A stretch of DNA of 64,000 nt, taken from positions 1 to 64,000 of IMG/VR virus record IMGVR_UViG_3300048582_000118, one strand, 5' to 3'. The position numbers and the translations under genes were made by a program. The notes under the pieces were generated by a model, which saw only the letters and a program-made list of their open reading frames with translations, was not told where the DNA came from and did no database searches. Of this stretch, positions 55,901 to 62,577 are shown one piece after another. The stretch is from a virus. Each line of letters begins with the position of its first letter. Position 1 is the first letter of the stretch.

Positions 55901-56469
55901 CGACTATTATTCAGCTCACAGATGCAAGCATGTTTAGTCAGCCTGAACCAGGGATAGCTAATGTAATATGGGTAGACGCTAAGACCGAATTAATCGACGA
56001 CAACGGCAACCCTGTACTTGACGACCAAGGTAATGTTGTAACAGTTTCGTGGGGCTCCGAAAGAATTGAGTATCGCGGCAAGACAGGGAACACATTGTTT
56101 GACATTACCCGTGGAACTATGGGAACCACGATTGTAGCTTTTGCCAGTGCCGCAGTAAGTAAAGTAAGTGACGGAAACATGTCGCAATACATAGTTAGAC
56201 CAGACAATGTCACTGTGTCGAATCAAGGGACAATTCTTGCATCGGGTGAAATTTTGCCTGGATCAGTGACGCTTACTGCCAACAATTACTATCCGCCGAC
56301 CGTCGAAGGAGACCCGATCGTAGTAGAAAGTTCGAATATACAAGTACCTAACGTAGATCCGTGGTTCAAACTATACAAGGCTAATTCGGGTCTACCGGAA
56401 GATAATGCGTTAATTGCGTCTACCGAACAGGCTAGATTCTTGTTTAATTTACCATACGACAATAACTGA
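46906..56469 (+). CDS. Giant baseplate wedge / structural protein (3187 aa)
   Basis: One uninterrupted frame of 3187 codons in the place of T4 gp7 (1032 residues), directly after gp6. The N-terminus KTDTIKQLPAIFQTVVERKF, then GYIGRRIGGSYNPNDDFYLP and RTWYQLEPMSS, with a later YCYSPPIDADKYVNYQNYFW, is a pattern I associate with the large wedge-type proteins of marine T4-like phages. Inside are WNRGFKPFIQQGDLEPDLWL near 805, a Trp-rich block (WEEEYGPYPWVATNKMWADL, near 1160), WVSSNWAPDESLF, and a C-terminal FGWDDSAWDDVNF plus VIWVDAKTELIDD region. No enzyme motif or transmembrane segment was seen. It could merge gp7 and gp8 functions. The wedge call is by position; that the gene is real is certain. 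Confidence 0.7.
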   Translation: MANKTDTIKQLPAIFQTVVERKFFDSTFDQVFSKKDSERLTGYIGRRIGGSYNPNDDFYLPEPTKDRTWYQLEPMSSVLNVDTLARTNQFFYDDLINTIQFYGGNVENHDRLFNSFYYCYSPPIDADKYVNYQNYFWLPDRLPIISVYNVDDTAVETEILGNAQYIAPNGFKFINSIIVNFPDSVSYRDPYTVINVGRSINFIPDYPEILTVKKYNLLPWDSKVSVAGTTVNNNAWGMLPWDAIDSTTTTPDYITMEMGSIDRNAWSRTNKWYHIDTINEVVLATGTSFPNNAVRAQRPILEFFKSIELYGSGSNFVADVNYFLASGTPSEFECNPLVENFNTITFNDVQGTPLSVVKLIPSLSTISAGETLVFPCDSSGAYLLNAEWAAGINNKWDTLNWDSSVILDENGDPVPVKNFVWQVVIRKDSYGVDTVVLVPYISQANVTRASSPAVAEMKDGDIILIVSGRTRFEDPVAGHYGETYYFSNGLWRLAANQKTGNNQPLKFNLYDIEHNSLDSPTYPDSNFRGSEIFSYKVDDEPNAVVDPVLGFPIVYKSLGQTSDIMFENDLQVDRYEYVIDSSIYPIIGYYYYKKITGTDEDIYENSWYSVANFSKQDVIEHYVVIDETDDEFILSVAPYEQSIDNLIVKVDGVPTDKFTYALKNGNPVIKITQKVKKDQAIEIAIYTYDYLTRTDTGYFEIPQQLEANPVNAEVKEQSFGEFSIHFGTIMENQIGFEGSPLGYNNYRNTARDPSLGTKILQNESSLLKSMFVSGNDDLNAIRAIRFAGNDYVNYRAKFLKIATQLWNRGFKPFIQQGDLEPDLWLEEILKVITVSREFSSAFAYSYMLARSDVFSAAEIVNTSANEVYTPLPVDLTDPRNAMYLYHVTDAFNNNIYSNSQLLVVNVDYDIVDYTTGAFVFKPAGQVQIGDKIAIRVYNDSIPAYLPATPTKLGTTTAQIPAIVLDASYATPVLMIVGHDGSRTPVFGTYDTAASVLRQRLVSLYEDVTQVDIRDVMLLELERRIYNGLNPRFTVDSDVLLRIVDIRPGAFRQTYNPGICKFEPTARNRYTRKEYYNITESYFAKWTAENKADYRQNEFFDPADWRTWNYSSQTDNVLFIGNKLPGHWKGAFRQYYDTVYPATAPWQMLGYDIKPVWWEEEYGPYPWVATNKMWADLEAGIPARGDIKAGQARYSRPGLSQVLPVYADGLPKPLPEIFGITATAWQGMADDWVYGDGSPVEQAWYDSPEYKFSELEFFYLMRPAEFGEKFWNPGQVRYFGYQLLDEVTKERQKNSTLVVHGEVVDNEVTYKSGYQQYITDYLLFLGKDITVDFGDKVRRLDVQLGHKMASFTDKDTMRVRLQSAGAGTSLGGLIIPTDNYQVNLYQGASIADYVYSGVIIRARANGGFSVYGYDLLSQSFKMLPPITNGKQQRVNSGGTPAPFTDFEFNRAYKAGDIVRYNTRFYSSKKDQIATIFNSKDWYKLAALPQTGGQTVIWYQERAADVAIIPYGTTFHNVQDVYDFLIGYGQWLESMGWVYDSINELNQVLDWKNSADQFLFWVSSNWAPDESLFVSPGSEAPTLRVKEGYPDSVEKMSNGVYSILNKFGVAIQPADTVVNREDKFIQVIPKTPGEGIYYLRISAKETEHILTFDNTTSFNDIVYDPLLNVRQERLEFTGTRTLGWFGKMEAGGYLVRNSRLVQNFDNIVESIRYYYDSDKPLDNPEIDAGARHLIGYVNREFLDQLDVSDDVQFNFYQGFIRQKGTANAITKLLRSDEIQDKDEISFFEEWAIKMGEYGGTAENLSVEFVSKFDDVRTDPQIYRLDHKHSGEGVIKKIVIFNAEELYNEPPEILVSLPYTINPLIYDPENPPEPTYSNKIAKAVIDRTTRKLIRIDVIDNSHVYTVAPSVLIVPKSNAVTGSSTFATTARSVTYDNNLTNNDKAYAVLQMDIVTDEQLDTIIDIDIDDNVNWIYYPPEYSVPLTNKSWTSYETPNAGYVHLDDVDYIAFDNDALHVLWKEEIPTNGDTVWVAKTSQEKWGVYIVKPADNTYGLEADADGVISFTVDSSAFGGVSVLQNTNIWYNSSFTIPPATVLPQTPFVGVKGVVNIKLPDGKNTLYDFAGSLNETATAYVYHLINQNGTIVNLDEEFADIDLSAVEYSQLINLRFKNLSEVPNILTGPYFWIDEVPVTAGVPAHGTKWVVYESNKTVPHREQILLIDTQLYNNAYLRNRATDNFISYASICDPFKDVMLGQISQNITYRTSNDPARYNNASNPRLINTNLMFGDKQLGLLWWDQSTIRYLQYEQSPDLIKLADDPAKERTAVLEYNRTNWAKPFPGSVANVYEWTESIYLPADYNGTGTPRNTTDYVSIITQNNVTGMPQVKYYYWVNRAEDIPNNASRTLSARNVAALIMNPDFLLQPWYAPVQETGHSTSYIFGVTNPTLTNQNVNIEIDYKLRADANEVHMQWLLLDEGNRFSIVPDQHWDKMVDSLVGYTVELPKNDFPHGVSVSDNTVVLPVPAYNLSEQQQLGIGIRPQQTMFRDIRAARKIMTQSVNALMTTVRIWADRFDGWDNNVTSNQFWGYVDWFLPGYDADNTIAKLQVNDYDQLYKLVNKVPDGQLVKVFPFMPDINDKYEIHQYVAEVEAFILVRKEDGTIAFKDTVFSEIYSSTLRREIRELLTALKENVFIGDFKVYENLVFFAMMNYTFSEQDGVDWAFKTSYISFIQDNIILKQNPIFRSDLLTEFLNYIQEAKPFRTKVRETTTIIATAIDTAEGTAYDDAMGDFACVPLPVPFPDPVYPGEIVTETCTWINDSITETLRNFKLTVDFSRTNCSNPSAVCKQQIIDAGPFVLGWDAFYNTESFLMGWNTVTHLPGTTFIFLYFGWDDSAWDDVNFPINVIKYPDEGVVNTSNVMIDAEDFIYPYASPEELVPLDPVESIVMLSTYDNVIEPADESQAAIDAAERHSVGFRINLNPMTWVEYVRVSDKFTTRLAVDLTPDSTIIQLTDASMFSQPEPGIANVIWVDAKTELIDDNGNPVLDDQGNVVTVSWGSERIEYRGKTGNTLFDITRGTMGTTIVAFASAAVSKVSDGNMSQYIVRPDNVTVSNQGTILASGEILPGSVTLTANNYYPPTVEGDPIVVESSNIQVPNVDPWFKLYKANSGLPEDNALIASTEQARFLFNLPYDNN

Positions 56470-56475
56470 TAAATA
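56468..56475 (+). promoter_or_regulatory. Late promoter box (GATAAATA), right fibre block
   Basis: GATAAATA overlapping the TGA stop of the 3187-aa gene and 26 bases before the next fibre start. Confidence 0.65.
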
Positions 56476-56501
56476 CATTAAATTGCAGCAAAGGACATAA
56501 C

Positions 56502-58178
56502 ATGGCATATAAAATTTTCAAATCCGACGGAACAGAAGTCATTATACAGAACGGTGTCTCCGATGAGCCGTTTAGTATAGATTTCGTCGGCCGAAACACA
56601 GTTAATTACGGTGCAACTATTGCCACTACACAGTTACATCTGTTAGAGAATTTTGCTAATAATGCTGCTCCGGTGGACCCTACTAGGGGGCAATTGTGGT
56701 ACGATACTGTTAAGAGGATTGTGTGTGTTAATAACGGAGCCCCTGTCGGTACTTATCCTGCCAACTGGGACAGGTTAGTGTCTGCCATTACTGTCGGTAC
56801 TGCTCCTAATATTTTATACGACATAGGTAAGGCAACCGAACCGTATAATTACATATATGCAACCGGATTTATGGGTAAATATGCTGGCACTATCGGACCA
56901 GTGACTAACGACGCTCTTTCCCCAACTTCGTTTGACGAAATACACTCGAAACTTTTTTACGGTAGATTTAAAGGTACATTCGAGGGAACCGGCGACTACT
57001 CTAGAACCGCAGGAGCGTTAACATCTACAAGAAATATCAACGCAACCGGCGATGCGACAGGTACAGCGTTTTTAAATTTAACTACGATTGATCCTGTTAC
57101 TCCGGATGTGCCTTTTAATATTAATGTAAACAGCTTTAAACCATTTAGAATTTCGTTATCAAATGGTGCGCAAGGAACTTCTAACAACATCACCGGATCT
57201 GGCAGTAACCCGTTAGTCACATTTGATATACCGGTTACTGTACTGCCATCTGGACACCGACACACTAATTTGCCAACTGCAAATACACCGCCGACATCGC
57301 TTACTGTATCTTCACCGAGCAACGCACCGACTACGGCGTTAGCGGTATATTTTACTGCTACTAATACCATTGGCGGCGGCACAGCCACTAGTGCTAATTC
57401 CGACTTAATTGTGTTGAATACTTCTACCGGCGCCGGACTGCTCAATGCATTAGAATTTGATAAACAAACGCGCACGCTTCGACATTGGCAAGCACCACCT
57501 GGTTCCACAAACTGGGGCAGTCCGCGCACATTGGCATACACCGATAGTAACATAACCGGTAATGTAACTGGCAACGTATCGGGATCAGCCGGAAGTCTTT
57601 CCCCAGGCTTCGCTATATCGTTGTCGGGTCAAGCAACCGGGCTGTCGGGCGTCAGCAACGGCACAGGCACAATAAACGTTCCTGTGACAGCTATCGGCAA
57701 CGCAGGCAGCGCCACAAGGTTGCAAACAGCAAGAACAATTAACGGTGTGCCATTTGACGGCACAACAAATATAAACATCCCTACTTCTGCTCCCCGAGCA
57801 TATATTGCTTTTAATGGCACTAACGGGGGTGTATACCGAGCTGAAAATTTAACAATAAGCAAAACTGGGACAGGTGCATACAATATTATTATTGATCCTG
57901 CATTAAGAGACGGCAGCGCATACTGGGCAGCAACAGTCGGTAATGTTTCTAGCGGCGTCACTGAACAAAGTGCAGGAATCACATCAGCGAATAACACACT
58001 AAACATTTATAATTGTTGGGTGTCCGATAACTCCTTTACATGGGGATTTTCCCTACGTGCAGCAAGGACGTTCAACGTGTATTCTGTTTTCTCAGCCGCA
58101 GATGGCGACGGCAATGCTACTCAAATGTTTGGTGTTACTGCGGTTGACCCCACATACATCGCCGTTACGTTATATTAA
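56502..58178 (+). CDS. Tail fibre protein with shared N-terminal mount
   Basis: A 558-residue fibre. Residues 1-95 match the N-terminus of the 60413 gene: FVGRNTVNYGATIATTQLHL then LENFANNAAPVDPTRGQLWY and DTVKRI. This is a shared attachment module, probably binding the same baseplate site. The middle has fibre-type beta repeats (ARTINGVPFDGTTNINIPTS, a phrase also in the other fibre). The C-terminal 150 residues (RAYIAFNGTNGGVYRAENLT to the end) form a globular tip with no S74 chaperone. AAAGGA before the ATG. Confidence 0.85.
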   Translation: MAYKIFKSDGTEVIIQNGVSDEPFSIDFVGRNTVNYGATIATTQLHLLENFANNAAPVDPTRGQLWYDTVKRIVCVNNGAPVGTYPANWDRLVSAITVGTAPNILYDIGKATEPYNYIYATGFMGKYAGTIGPVTNDALSPTSFDEIHSKLFYGRFKGTFEGTGDYSRTAGALTSTRNINATGDATGTAFLNLTTIDPVTPDVPFNINVNSFKPFRISLSNGAQGTSNNITGSGSNPLVTFDIPVTVLPSGHRHTNLPTANTPPTSLTVSSPSNAPTTALAVYFTATNTIGGGTATSANSDLIVLNTSTGAGLLNALEFDKQTRTLRHWQAPPGSTNWGSPRTLAYTDSNITGNVTGNVSGSAGSLSPGFAISLSGQATGLSGVSNGTGTINVPVTAIGNAGSATRLQTARTINGVPFDGTTNINIPTSAPRAYIAFNGTNGGVYRAENLTISKTGTGAYNIIIDPALRDGSAYWAATVGNVSSGVTEQSAGITSANNTLNIYNCWVSDNSFTWGFSLRAARTFNVYSVFSAADGDGNATQMFGVTAVDPTYIAVTLY

Positions 58179-58187
58179 GGAACTAAC

Positions 58188-58694
58188 ATGAACATTATAT
58201 TTTATACATATCCAGAAGGGACAAATAAGGTTGCATTTACTTTATCGGATAAGAGTGTGGATTACTTGAGAGAAATAGATGTTATCCCGCCTACTTCGTT
58301 TACCTTGATAAAACCATACGACCCCAATGCAAAAGCAGAAGAAAAAGCAAAGCTATCGCATGTTGATAAACTTCGTTGGAATTACGACAATACAGACGTT
58401 GAGTTTGACCTAGAGTTATTAGCTATGGACTTTCTTAAATTTTACAGAGAAATAAGAGAAAATATTTTCAAAACATTAGATCAATATCAAACAAGGGCGT
58501 TAATTCGTAACAAGACTGATCTCATTAACATGATAGAAGAAGATAAGAAGTCATTAAGGGAGTTTACAGAACACTTAAACTCAAATTATAAAACTGCCCG
58601 ATGTGCAATGGATCTAGTCAATGCTATTCCATATCCGTTAACTGTGGATTACGATGAAAAATACAAAGAAATCTTTAAATCAGAGAATATCTGA
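58188..58694 (+). CDS. Unknown helical protein in the fibre block
   Basis: A 168-residue protein, coiled-coil-like and rich in Lys, Glu and Asp (FREIRENIFKTLDQYQTRAL-type helices from residue 55 on). AAGGAACT precedes the ATG, ten bases after the fibre stop. Its last 41 bases overlap the next gene in another frame. Position and shape fit a fibre assembly chaperone, but no family is recognised. Confidence 0.6.
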   Translation: MNIIFYTYPEGTNKVAFTLSDKSVDYLREIDVIPPTSFTLIKPYDPNAKAEEKAKLSHVDKLRWNYDNTDVEFDLELLAMDFLKFYREIRENIFKTLDQYQTRALIRNKTDLINMIEEDKKSLREFTEHLNSNYKTARCAMDLVNAIPYPLTVDYDEKYKEIFKSENI

Positions 58695-59199
58695 AGGTGT
58701 CACATTACACGCAGAGCGGATCATAAAGGAAAACAAAGATAATTTCATAAAAGTCTCTAATGTAAGCCAATATATCGACGAATCGTTTGATTTTAATAAA
58801 GACGTCGATATCGGGCAACACAAACATTTATTAGATTTTTCATTCGACGGAACAACGAACAAATTTACTCATTTAGTAAAAGAGTTATATCCGTGCTACG
58901 ACATAGTGAATAGTGGTGGATTTTATTATCCACCAACTGGGTATATGAGTTGGCACACTAATTCTAACAAACCATGTAAGAGAGTTTACTTAGTCTATGC
59001 AGATGAAGATAATAAATCCTTTTTTAGGTGGAAAGATCCAGTGACAAACGAGATCGTTACTTCATACGATAATAAGGGTCTCACGATACGAGAATTTGAT
59101 GTAACAGGGCAAGCACCGTATCTCTGGCACTGTATATACAGCGATTGCAACAGGGTTAGCTTTGGATTTAGATTGCATGATACACGAAATGGCAAATGA
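58654..59199 (+). CDS. 2OG-Fe(II) oxygenase-like / cupin-fold protein
   Basis: A 181-residue protein with a double-stranded beta-helix look. SGGFYYPPTGYMSWHTNSNK puts H101-x-N103 at the place of the His-x-Asp/Glu metal pair; a second His lies in PYLWHCIYSDCNRVSFGFRL at 159 with R167 eight residues on, the spacing of the distal His and 2-oxoglutarate-binding Arg in Fe(II)/2OG oxygenases. Asn in place of Asp/Glu makes catalysis doubtful, so it could be a non-enzymatic cupin-like protein. The ATG lies inside the preceding gene (41-base overlap). Small proteins of this kind occur beside fibre genes in marine T4-like phages; a role in modifying a structural protein is only a guess. Confidence 0.55.
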   Translation: MKNTKKSLNQRISEGVTLHAERIIKENKDNFIKVSNVSQYIDESFDFNKDVDIGQHKHLLDFSFDGTTNKFTHLVKELYPCYDIVNSGGFYYPPTGYMSWHTNSNKPCKRVYLVYADEDNKSFFRWKDPVTNEIVTSYDNKGLTIREFDVTGQAPYLWHCIYSDCNRVSFGFRLHDTRNGK

Positions 59200-59533
59200 G
59201 TGGGCAATAAGCGGTTTGCCCAACATGAAAGTTAATTGTACTAATTTAATTAGACTAATTAAATACAGGAACCTTTTGCCAGTAGAATTATACATCAGCG
59301 ACATAGCAAGAAAAGAATTAGAGTCAATTGATATCGACGGGATTCGGTACACCATTGCAGATATGAAATATCCGATAATAGTAGCCGAAGGTATGGAAAA
59401 CCCCTATAACTTGCCGTTTAGATTAATTGACGGAAGGCACCGAATTCTAAAACATTTATATTTAAACAAAAAAACAGTACATTCTTACGTTCTAACTAAA
59501 AACGATATACTAAGTTTTGCAGAATTAATGTGA
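59177..59533 (+). CDS. ParB-type fold protein (DGRHR motif)
   Basis: A protein of about 118 residues. LPVELYISDIARKE followed by YPIIVAEGMENPYNLPFRLI and DGRHRILKHLYLNKKTVHSY is the arrangement of the ParB/sulfiredoxin-like fold, where D-G-x-H-R lies in the nucleotide-binding loop. It lacks a helix-turn-helix DNA-binding part, so it is a stand-alone domain, perhaps a nucleotide-dependent enzyme or regulator. The start is uncertain: ATG 59177, ATG 59189, or the earlier TTG at 59162, all overlapping the end of the oxygenase-like gene. It closes this subgroup before a late box. Confidence 0.6.
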   Translation: MIHEMANEWAISGLPNMKVNCTNLIRLIKYRNLLPVELYISDIARKELESIDIDGIRYTIADMKYPIIVAEGMENPYNLPFRLIDGRHRILKHLYLNKKTVHSYVLTKNDILSFAELM

Positions 59534-59565
59534 TTGCCGTTATTGTTTTTATCTAAAAAACATAT

Positions 59566-59573
59566 GATAAATA
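59566..59573 (+). promoter_or_regulatory. Late promoter box (GATAAATA), second fibre unit
   Basis: GATAAATA 21 bases before the 47-aa gene start. It is embedded in CATATGATAAATA, the same 13 bases as at 63551-63563. Confidence 0.65.
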
Positions 59574-59594
59574 CATTAGAGCAAGGATTTATAA

Positions 59595-59738
59595 ATGATA
59601 AATAAAGAAAGCAACCAAACTAAAGAAAGTTTACCCGATAAAAACAAGCCAGACGATTCTGCAAAAGTAGATGTCTTAGCACATGTTGTGATTAAAGATG
59701 TAGCATCGGGTAAAGTTATTGTTGACAAACGAGGATAG
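59595..59738 (+). CDS. 47-aa protein, partial paralogue of the next gene
   Basis: A small gene with AAGGATTT before ATG 59595 and one base between its TAG and the next ATG. The first 25 residues are polar and disordered (NKESNQTKESLPDKNKPDD). The end, AHVVIKDVASGKVIVDKRG, aligns with GHITVRDFETKEVLIDKDNA near the start of the following protein, a beta-hairpin pattern (G/A-H-x-x-I/V-x-D-x-x-T/S-G/K-x-V/L-I/V-D-K). It looks like a truncated duplicate that kept only the hairpin. The role is probably structural. Confidence 0.65.
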   Translation: MINKESNQTKESLPDKNKPDDSAKVDVLAHVVIKDVASGKVIVDKRG

Positions 59739-59739
59739 A

Positions 59740-60402
59740 ATGATAGAACAAATAGCCGGGTGCGTAATTGGACACATTACAGTCCGCGACTTTGAAACAA
59801 AAGAAGTCTTAATAGATAAGGACAATGCCGTGCATTACGGTAACATCTCGACTGAAATCGCGCAAGCATTAACCGGTGACCCGAATTCGTTTATCACATA
59901 TATGGCATTCGGGAACGGCGGCGTTATTATTGATTCATCCGGCGGGATTGTATATAGAAGTCCTAACACTAGCTTAAATAAGAATCCAAACGCACAACCG
60001 TATAATACTACCTTGGTGTTTGAGATGACTAACGCCGCAAGTAACGTAAGAGATCCGTTAGTTAAGGTTCCGCAAGAAAGTACGTTAACCGGTAATTACG
60101 AGGATATATTAGCCCAGGTAGTGCTAGTAGCTGGATTCCCGCAAGGACAAAAGAACATGGACAATGCTAGTGGTTCTAATAATCAGATAATAGATGATTC
60201 TACTACATTCGTTTTTAACGAAATTGCACTATATTGCGGACCTAAAGGATTAGGTACATTAACTGAATCTACTCAGATACAGAATTTTATAGTTAACCCT
60301 AGCACAAGATTAATTACTCACGTGATTTTCCATCCTGTACAAAAATCGTTAAACAGGGTATTAGAAATCACTTATACACTAAGAATACAAATGGGAATTT
60401 AA
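59740..60402 (+). CDS. Conserved virion protein of the fibre block
   Basis: A 220-residue protein. It opens with MIEQIAGCVIGHITVRDFET and LIDKDNAVHYGNISTEIAQA, followed by a FITYMAFGNGGVIIDSSGGI stretch. This pattern recurs in structural proteins encoded near fibres of large T4-like phages (a beta hairpin, helix and MxFGNGG turn). Later strands (NEIALYCGPKGLG, LITHVIFHPVQKSLNRVLEI) suggest a beta-sandwich. ATG 59740 has ACGAGGA upstream, inside the previous gene; an in-frame TTG at 59719 is less likely. It may link the fibre to the baseplate; no enzymatic motif. Confidence 0.65.
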   Translation: MIEQIAGCVIGHITVRDFETKEVLIDKDNAVHYGNISTEIAQALTGDPNSFITYMAFGNGGVIIDSSGGIVYRSPNTSLNKNPNAQPYNTTLVFEMTNAASNVRDPLVKVPQESTLTGNYEDILAQVVLVAGFPQGQKNMDNASGSNNQIIDDSTTFVFNEIALYCGPKGLGTLTESTQIQNFIVNPSTRLITHVIFHPVQKSLNRVLEITYTLRIQMGI

Positions 60403-60412
60403 AGGATTAACC

Positions 60413-62245
60413 ATGTCATATTTAATTATAAGATCAGACCCGTCAAAAACGCCTATTACAGTAAACGACGGCACTGTAAACAGCGCCCCGTTGCTGAGTG
60501 TCGGTTTAGTCGGCAGAAATACTATTGACTATGGTCAGCCTATTGCCACTTCGCAAGTACACATGCTTGAGAACTTTGCAGATAGTGCTCCTCCCGTTAA
60601 CCCTATACCGGGGCAACTGTGGTACGACAACGCTAATAAGTTACTCCACGTTAATACCGGCACAACCGACGGAGACAACACTTGGACACCAATAGTGTCG
60701 TCTTCGGTACCTGTGCAAGAAGCGGATCCTGCGCTAGACGGTCTATCAAATATTGCACCTTCGCCAATTCCGGCTATTCCTGATTCGTTAGTTATGTCTA
60801 CCGGCAACAACTCGTTTGTGTACCTCCCAGTTACTCTTTTTGCCCAAGGATTACTAAATGATCCAGACGCTGCGACTATGCGGACTACACTAGGGCTAGG
60901 AAATGCTGCTACTCGTACGGTGCAAACTAATGATTTAGACACTACAGATGGAAGAGTATTAACTGTAGGCGCATTCGGTTTAGGCGTATTTGGCGCACAG
61001 CCGGCGTGGCCAAACACTAGCATAAATAACTGCTCGGGCGTCGGGTCGGGATCATATGCAACTATTGCTACTAATACGGATTTGCCGAATGTCGGCGGCG
61101 TACAATACACTAAACAGTGCTTGTTAGAGTTTAGAGTAAGAAGTACATTAACCGGTGATGTAGAGTATTTCCAACAGATAACTGACGTTGATCAGAATCA
61201 AATGGCATTTCGGGTATCCAATGGTGCAGGTACATCAGCAGCTCCAATCTGGGGAACTTGGACAAACATGCTTGGTACAGGCGGCGGAGGCGGTGGTGTT
61301 TATCAGCCGCTGGACAACACCTTAACTGGATTGTCCGCGTTAACTACGGCAGCAAATCAGGTGATTTATTCCACAGGAGTAGATACGTTTACTACAGGCG
61401 CTGCCGGTACAACCGGTAAAGTTGTAATGGCTGCCGATACTCCTGCCGCTGCAAGAACGACTTTAGAGCTAGCAAACTCCGCTACTATATTAGCAACGAC
61501 GGCAGCAACAGCAAACACAATTGTATTACGCGATAACAGCGGTAATGTTAGTATTTCCGGAATTACAGGAAATGCTGCTACTGCAACGGCATTGCAGACG
61601 GCAAGAACAATAAACAGTGTGCCATTTGATGGTACAGCAAACATAACAATATTGGATTCGACTAAGTTACCCATAAACGGTTCCTCGCCGATGACCGGTA
61701 AACTTACTGTTTCATACAACGGCGGCTCAACGCCGATTTACAACTCAGGTCAAATAGAGTTAAACTCCGGGGGTACTAACCCAGTATCAATAGGTTTTCA
61801 AAGAATAGGTGCATCAGCCTGTTCTTTAGTACATGTCGGTAACGGGCTAGAGCTAAAAGGGAATGACTGGAGCAACAGAGGAAACTTTTCATGTGCTGCT
61901 TTAAACGTCCAGGGCACCATCGTTGCATCTGGTGACATTACTGCATTCTCCGATGCAAGACTAAAGACTAACGTTTCTGTTATTGAAAATCCACTAGAGA
62001 AAATTAATAAATTACAGGGAGTAACTTATGATAGAATTGACACAGGTAAAAGAGAAACTGGACTTATTGCTCAAGAAGTGCAAAGAGTTTTGCCAGAAGC
62101 AGTACACGCAAGTGATGACGAAAATCAAACATTGAGTCTAGCATACGGCAACTTAGCAGGATTATTTGTAGAAGCATTTAAAGAAATGTCCGATACCATT
62201 GCTGCGTTACAGGCAGAAGTTGCAGAATTAAAAGCCAGACAATGA
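60413..62245 (+). CDS. Tail fibre with shared mount and S74 chaperone (610 aa)
   Basis: A 610-residue fibre. Residues 25-90 are the same mount as in the 56502 gene (LVGRNTIDYGQPIATSQVHM then LENFADSAPPVNPIPGQLWY). Middle beta repeats include a Gly-rich hinge (GTGGGGGGVYQPL near 290) and ARTINSVPFDGTANITILDS. The C-terminal 105 residues form an S74 intramolecular chaperone: AFSDARLKTNVSVIENPLEK, GVTYDRIDTGKRETGLIAQE, LPEAVHASDDENQTLSLAYG and a closing coiled coil. This domain is closely related to that of the leftward 1011-aa fibre. AAAGGA before the ATG; the stop overlaps the next ATG (ATGA). Confidence 0.9.
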   Translation: MSYLIIRSDPSKTPITVNDGTVNSAPLLSVGLVGRNTIDYGQPIATSQVHMLENFADSAPPVNPIPGQLWYDNANKLLHVNTGTTDGDNTWTPIVSSSVPVQEADPALDGLSNIAPSPIPAIPDSLVMSTGNNSFVYLPVTLFAQGLLNDPDAATMRTTLGLGNAATRTVQTNDLDTTDGRVLTVGAFGLGVFGAQPAWPNTSINNCSGVGSGSYATIATNTDLPNVGGVQYTKQCLLEFRVRSTLTGDVEYFQQITDVDQNQMAFRVSNGAGTSAAPIWGTWTNMLGTGGGGGGVYQPLDNTLTGLSALTTAANQVIYSTGVDTFTTGAAGTTGKVVMAADTPAAARTTLELANSATILATTAATANTIVLRDNSGNVSISGITGNAATATALQTARTINSVPFDGTANITILDSTKLPINGSSPMTGKLTVSYNGGSTPIYNSGQIELNSGGTNPVSIGFQRIGASACSLVHVGNGLELKGNDWSNRGNFSCAALNVQGTIVASGDITAFSDARLKTNVSVIENPLEKINKLQGVTYDRIDTGKRETGLIAQEVQRVLPEAVHASDDENQTLSLAYGNLAGLFVEAFKEMSDTIAALQAEVAELKARQ

Positions 62246-62577
62246 CAGTTAACTACCGCAATAAAACCGTCAAAAACGTAGGTACCACGCCCGTGGTGGT
62301 ATGCACAGTACCCGAGGGCGTGCAATACCTTGTTGCTGGCCTAACTTTAGCAAATATTGTCGGGGCTACTGTGTTTGCCGATATAACTTTAAGCAGCGCC
62401 GAAGACAATCACGAAGTCTACATAATTAAACGTGGTAAAATTCCAGTATCAATGACAATGGTGCCAGTCGCTAACGAAACAACGTTAACATTAGAAGCCG
62501 GCGATCAATTAAAAATTAAAAGCTCTACAGCAAACTCAATTGATGTAGTGTTGACTTATATGTCTCTAGATCCATAA
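62242..62577 (+). CDS. Small fibre-associated beta protein
   Basis: A 111-residue all-beta protein (VGTTPVVVCTVPEGVQYLVA, GLTLANIVGATVFADITLSS, LTLEAGDQLKIKSSTANSID). It overlaps the S74 fibre by four bases and the next gene by one base, so all three are translationally linked. Small proteins of this type next to fibre genes are usually fibre tips, trimerisation aids or decoration proteins; which applies here cannot be read from sequence. Confidence 0.65.
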   Translation: MTVNYRNKTVKNVGTTPVVVCTVPEGVQYLVAGLTLANIVGATVFADITLSSAEDNHEVYIIKRGKIPVSMTMVPVANETTLTLEAGDQLKIKSSTANSIDVVLTYMSLDP

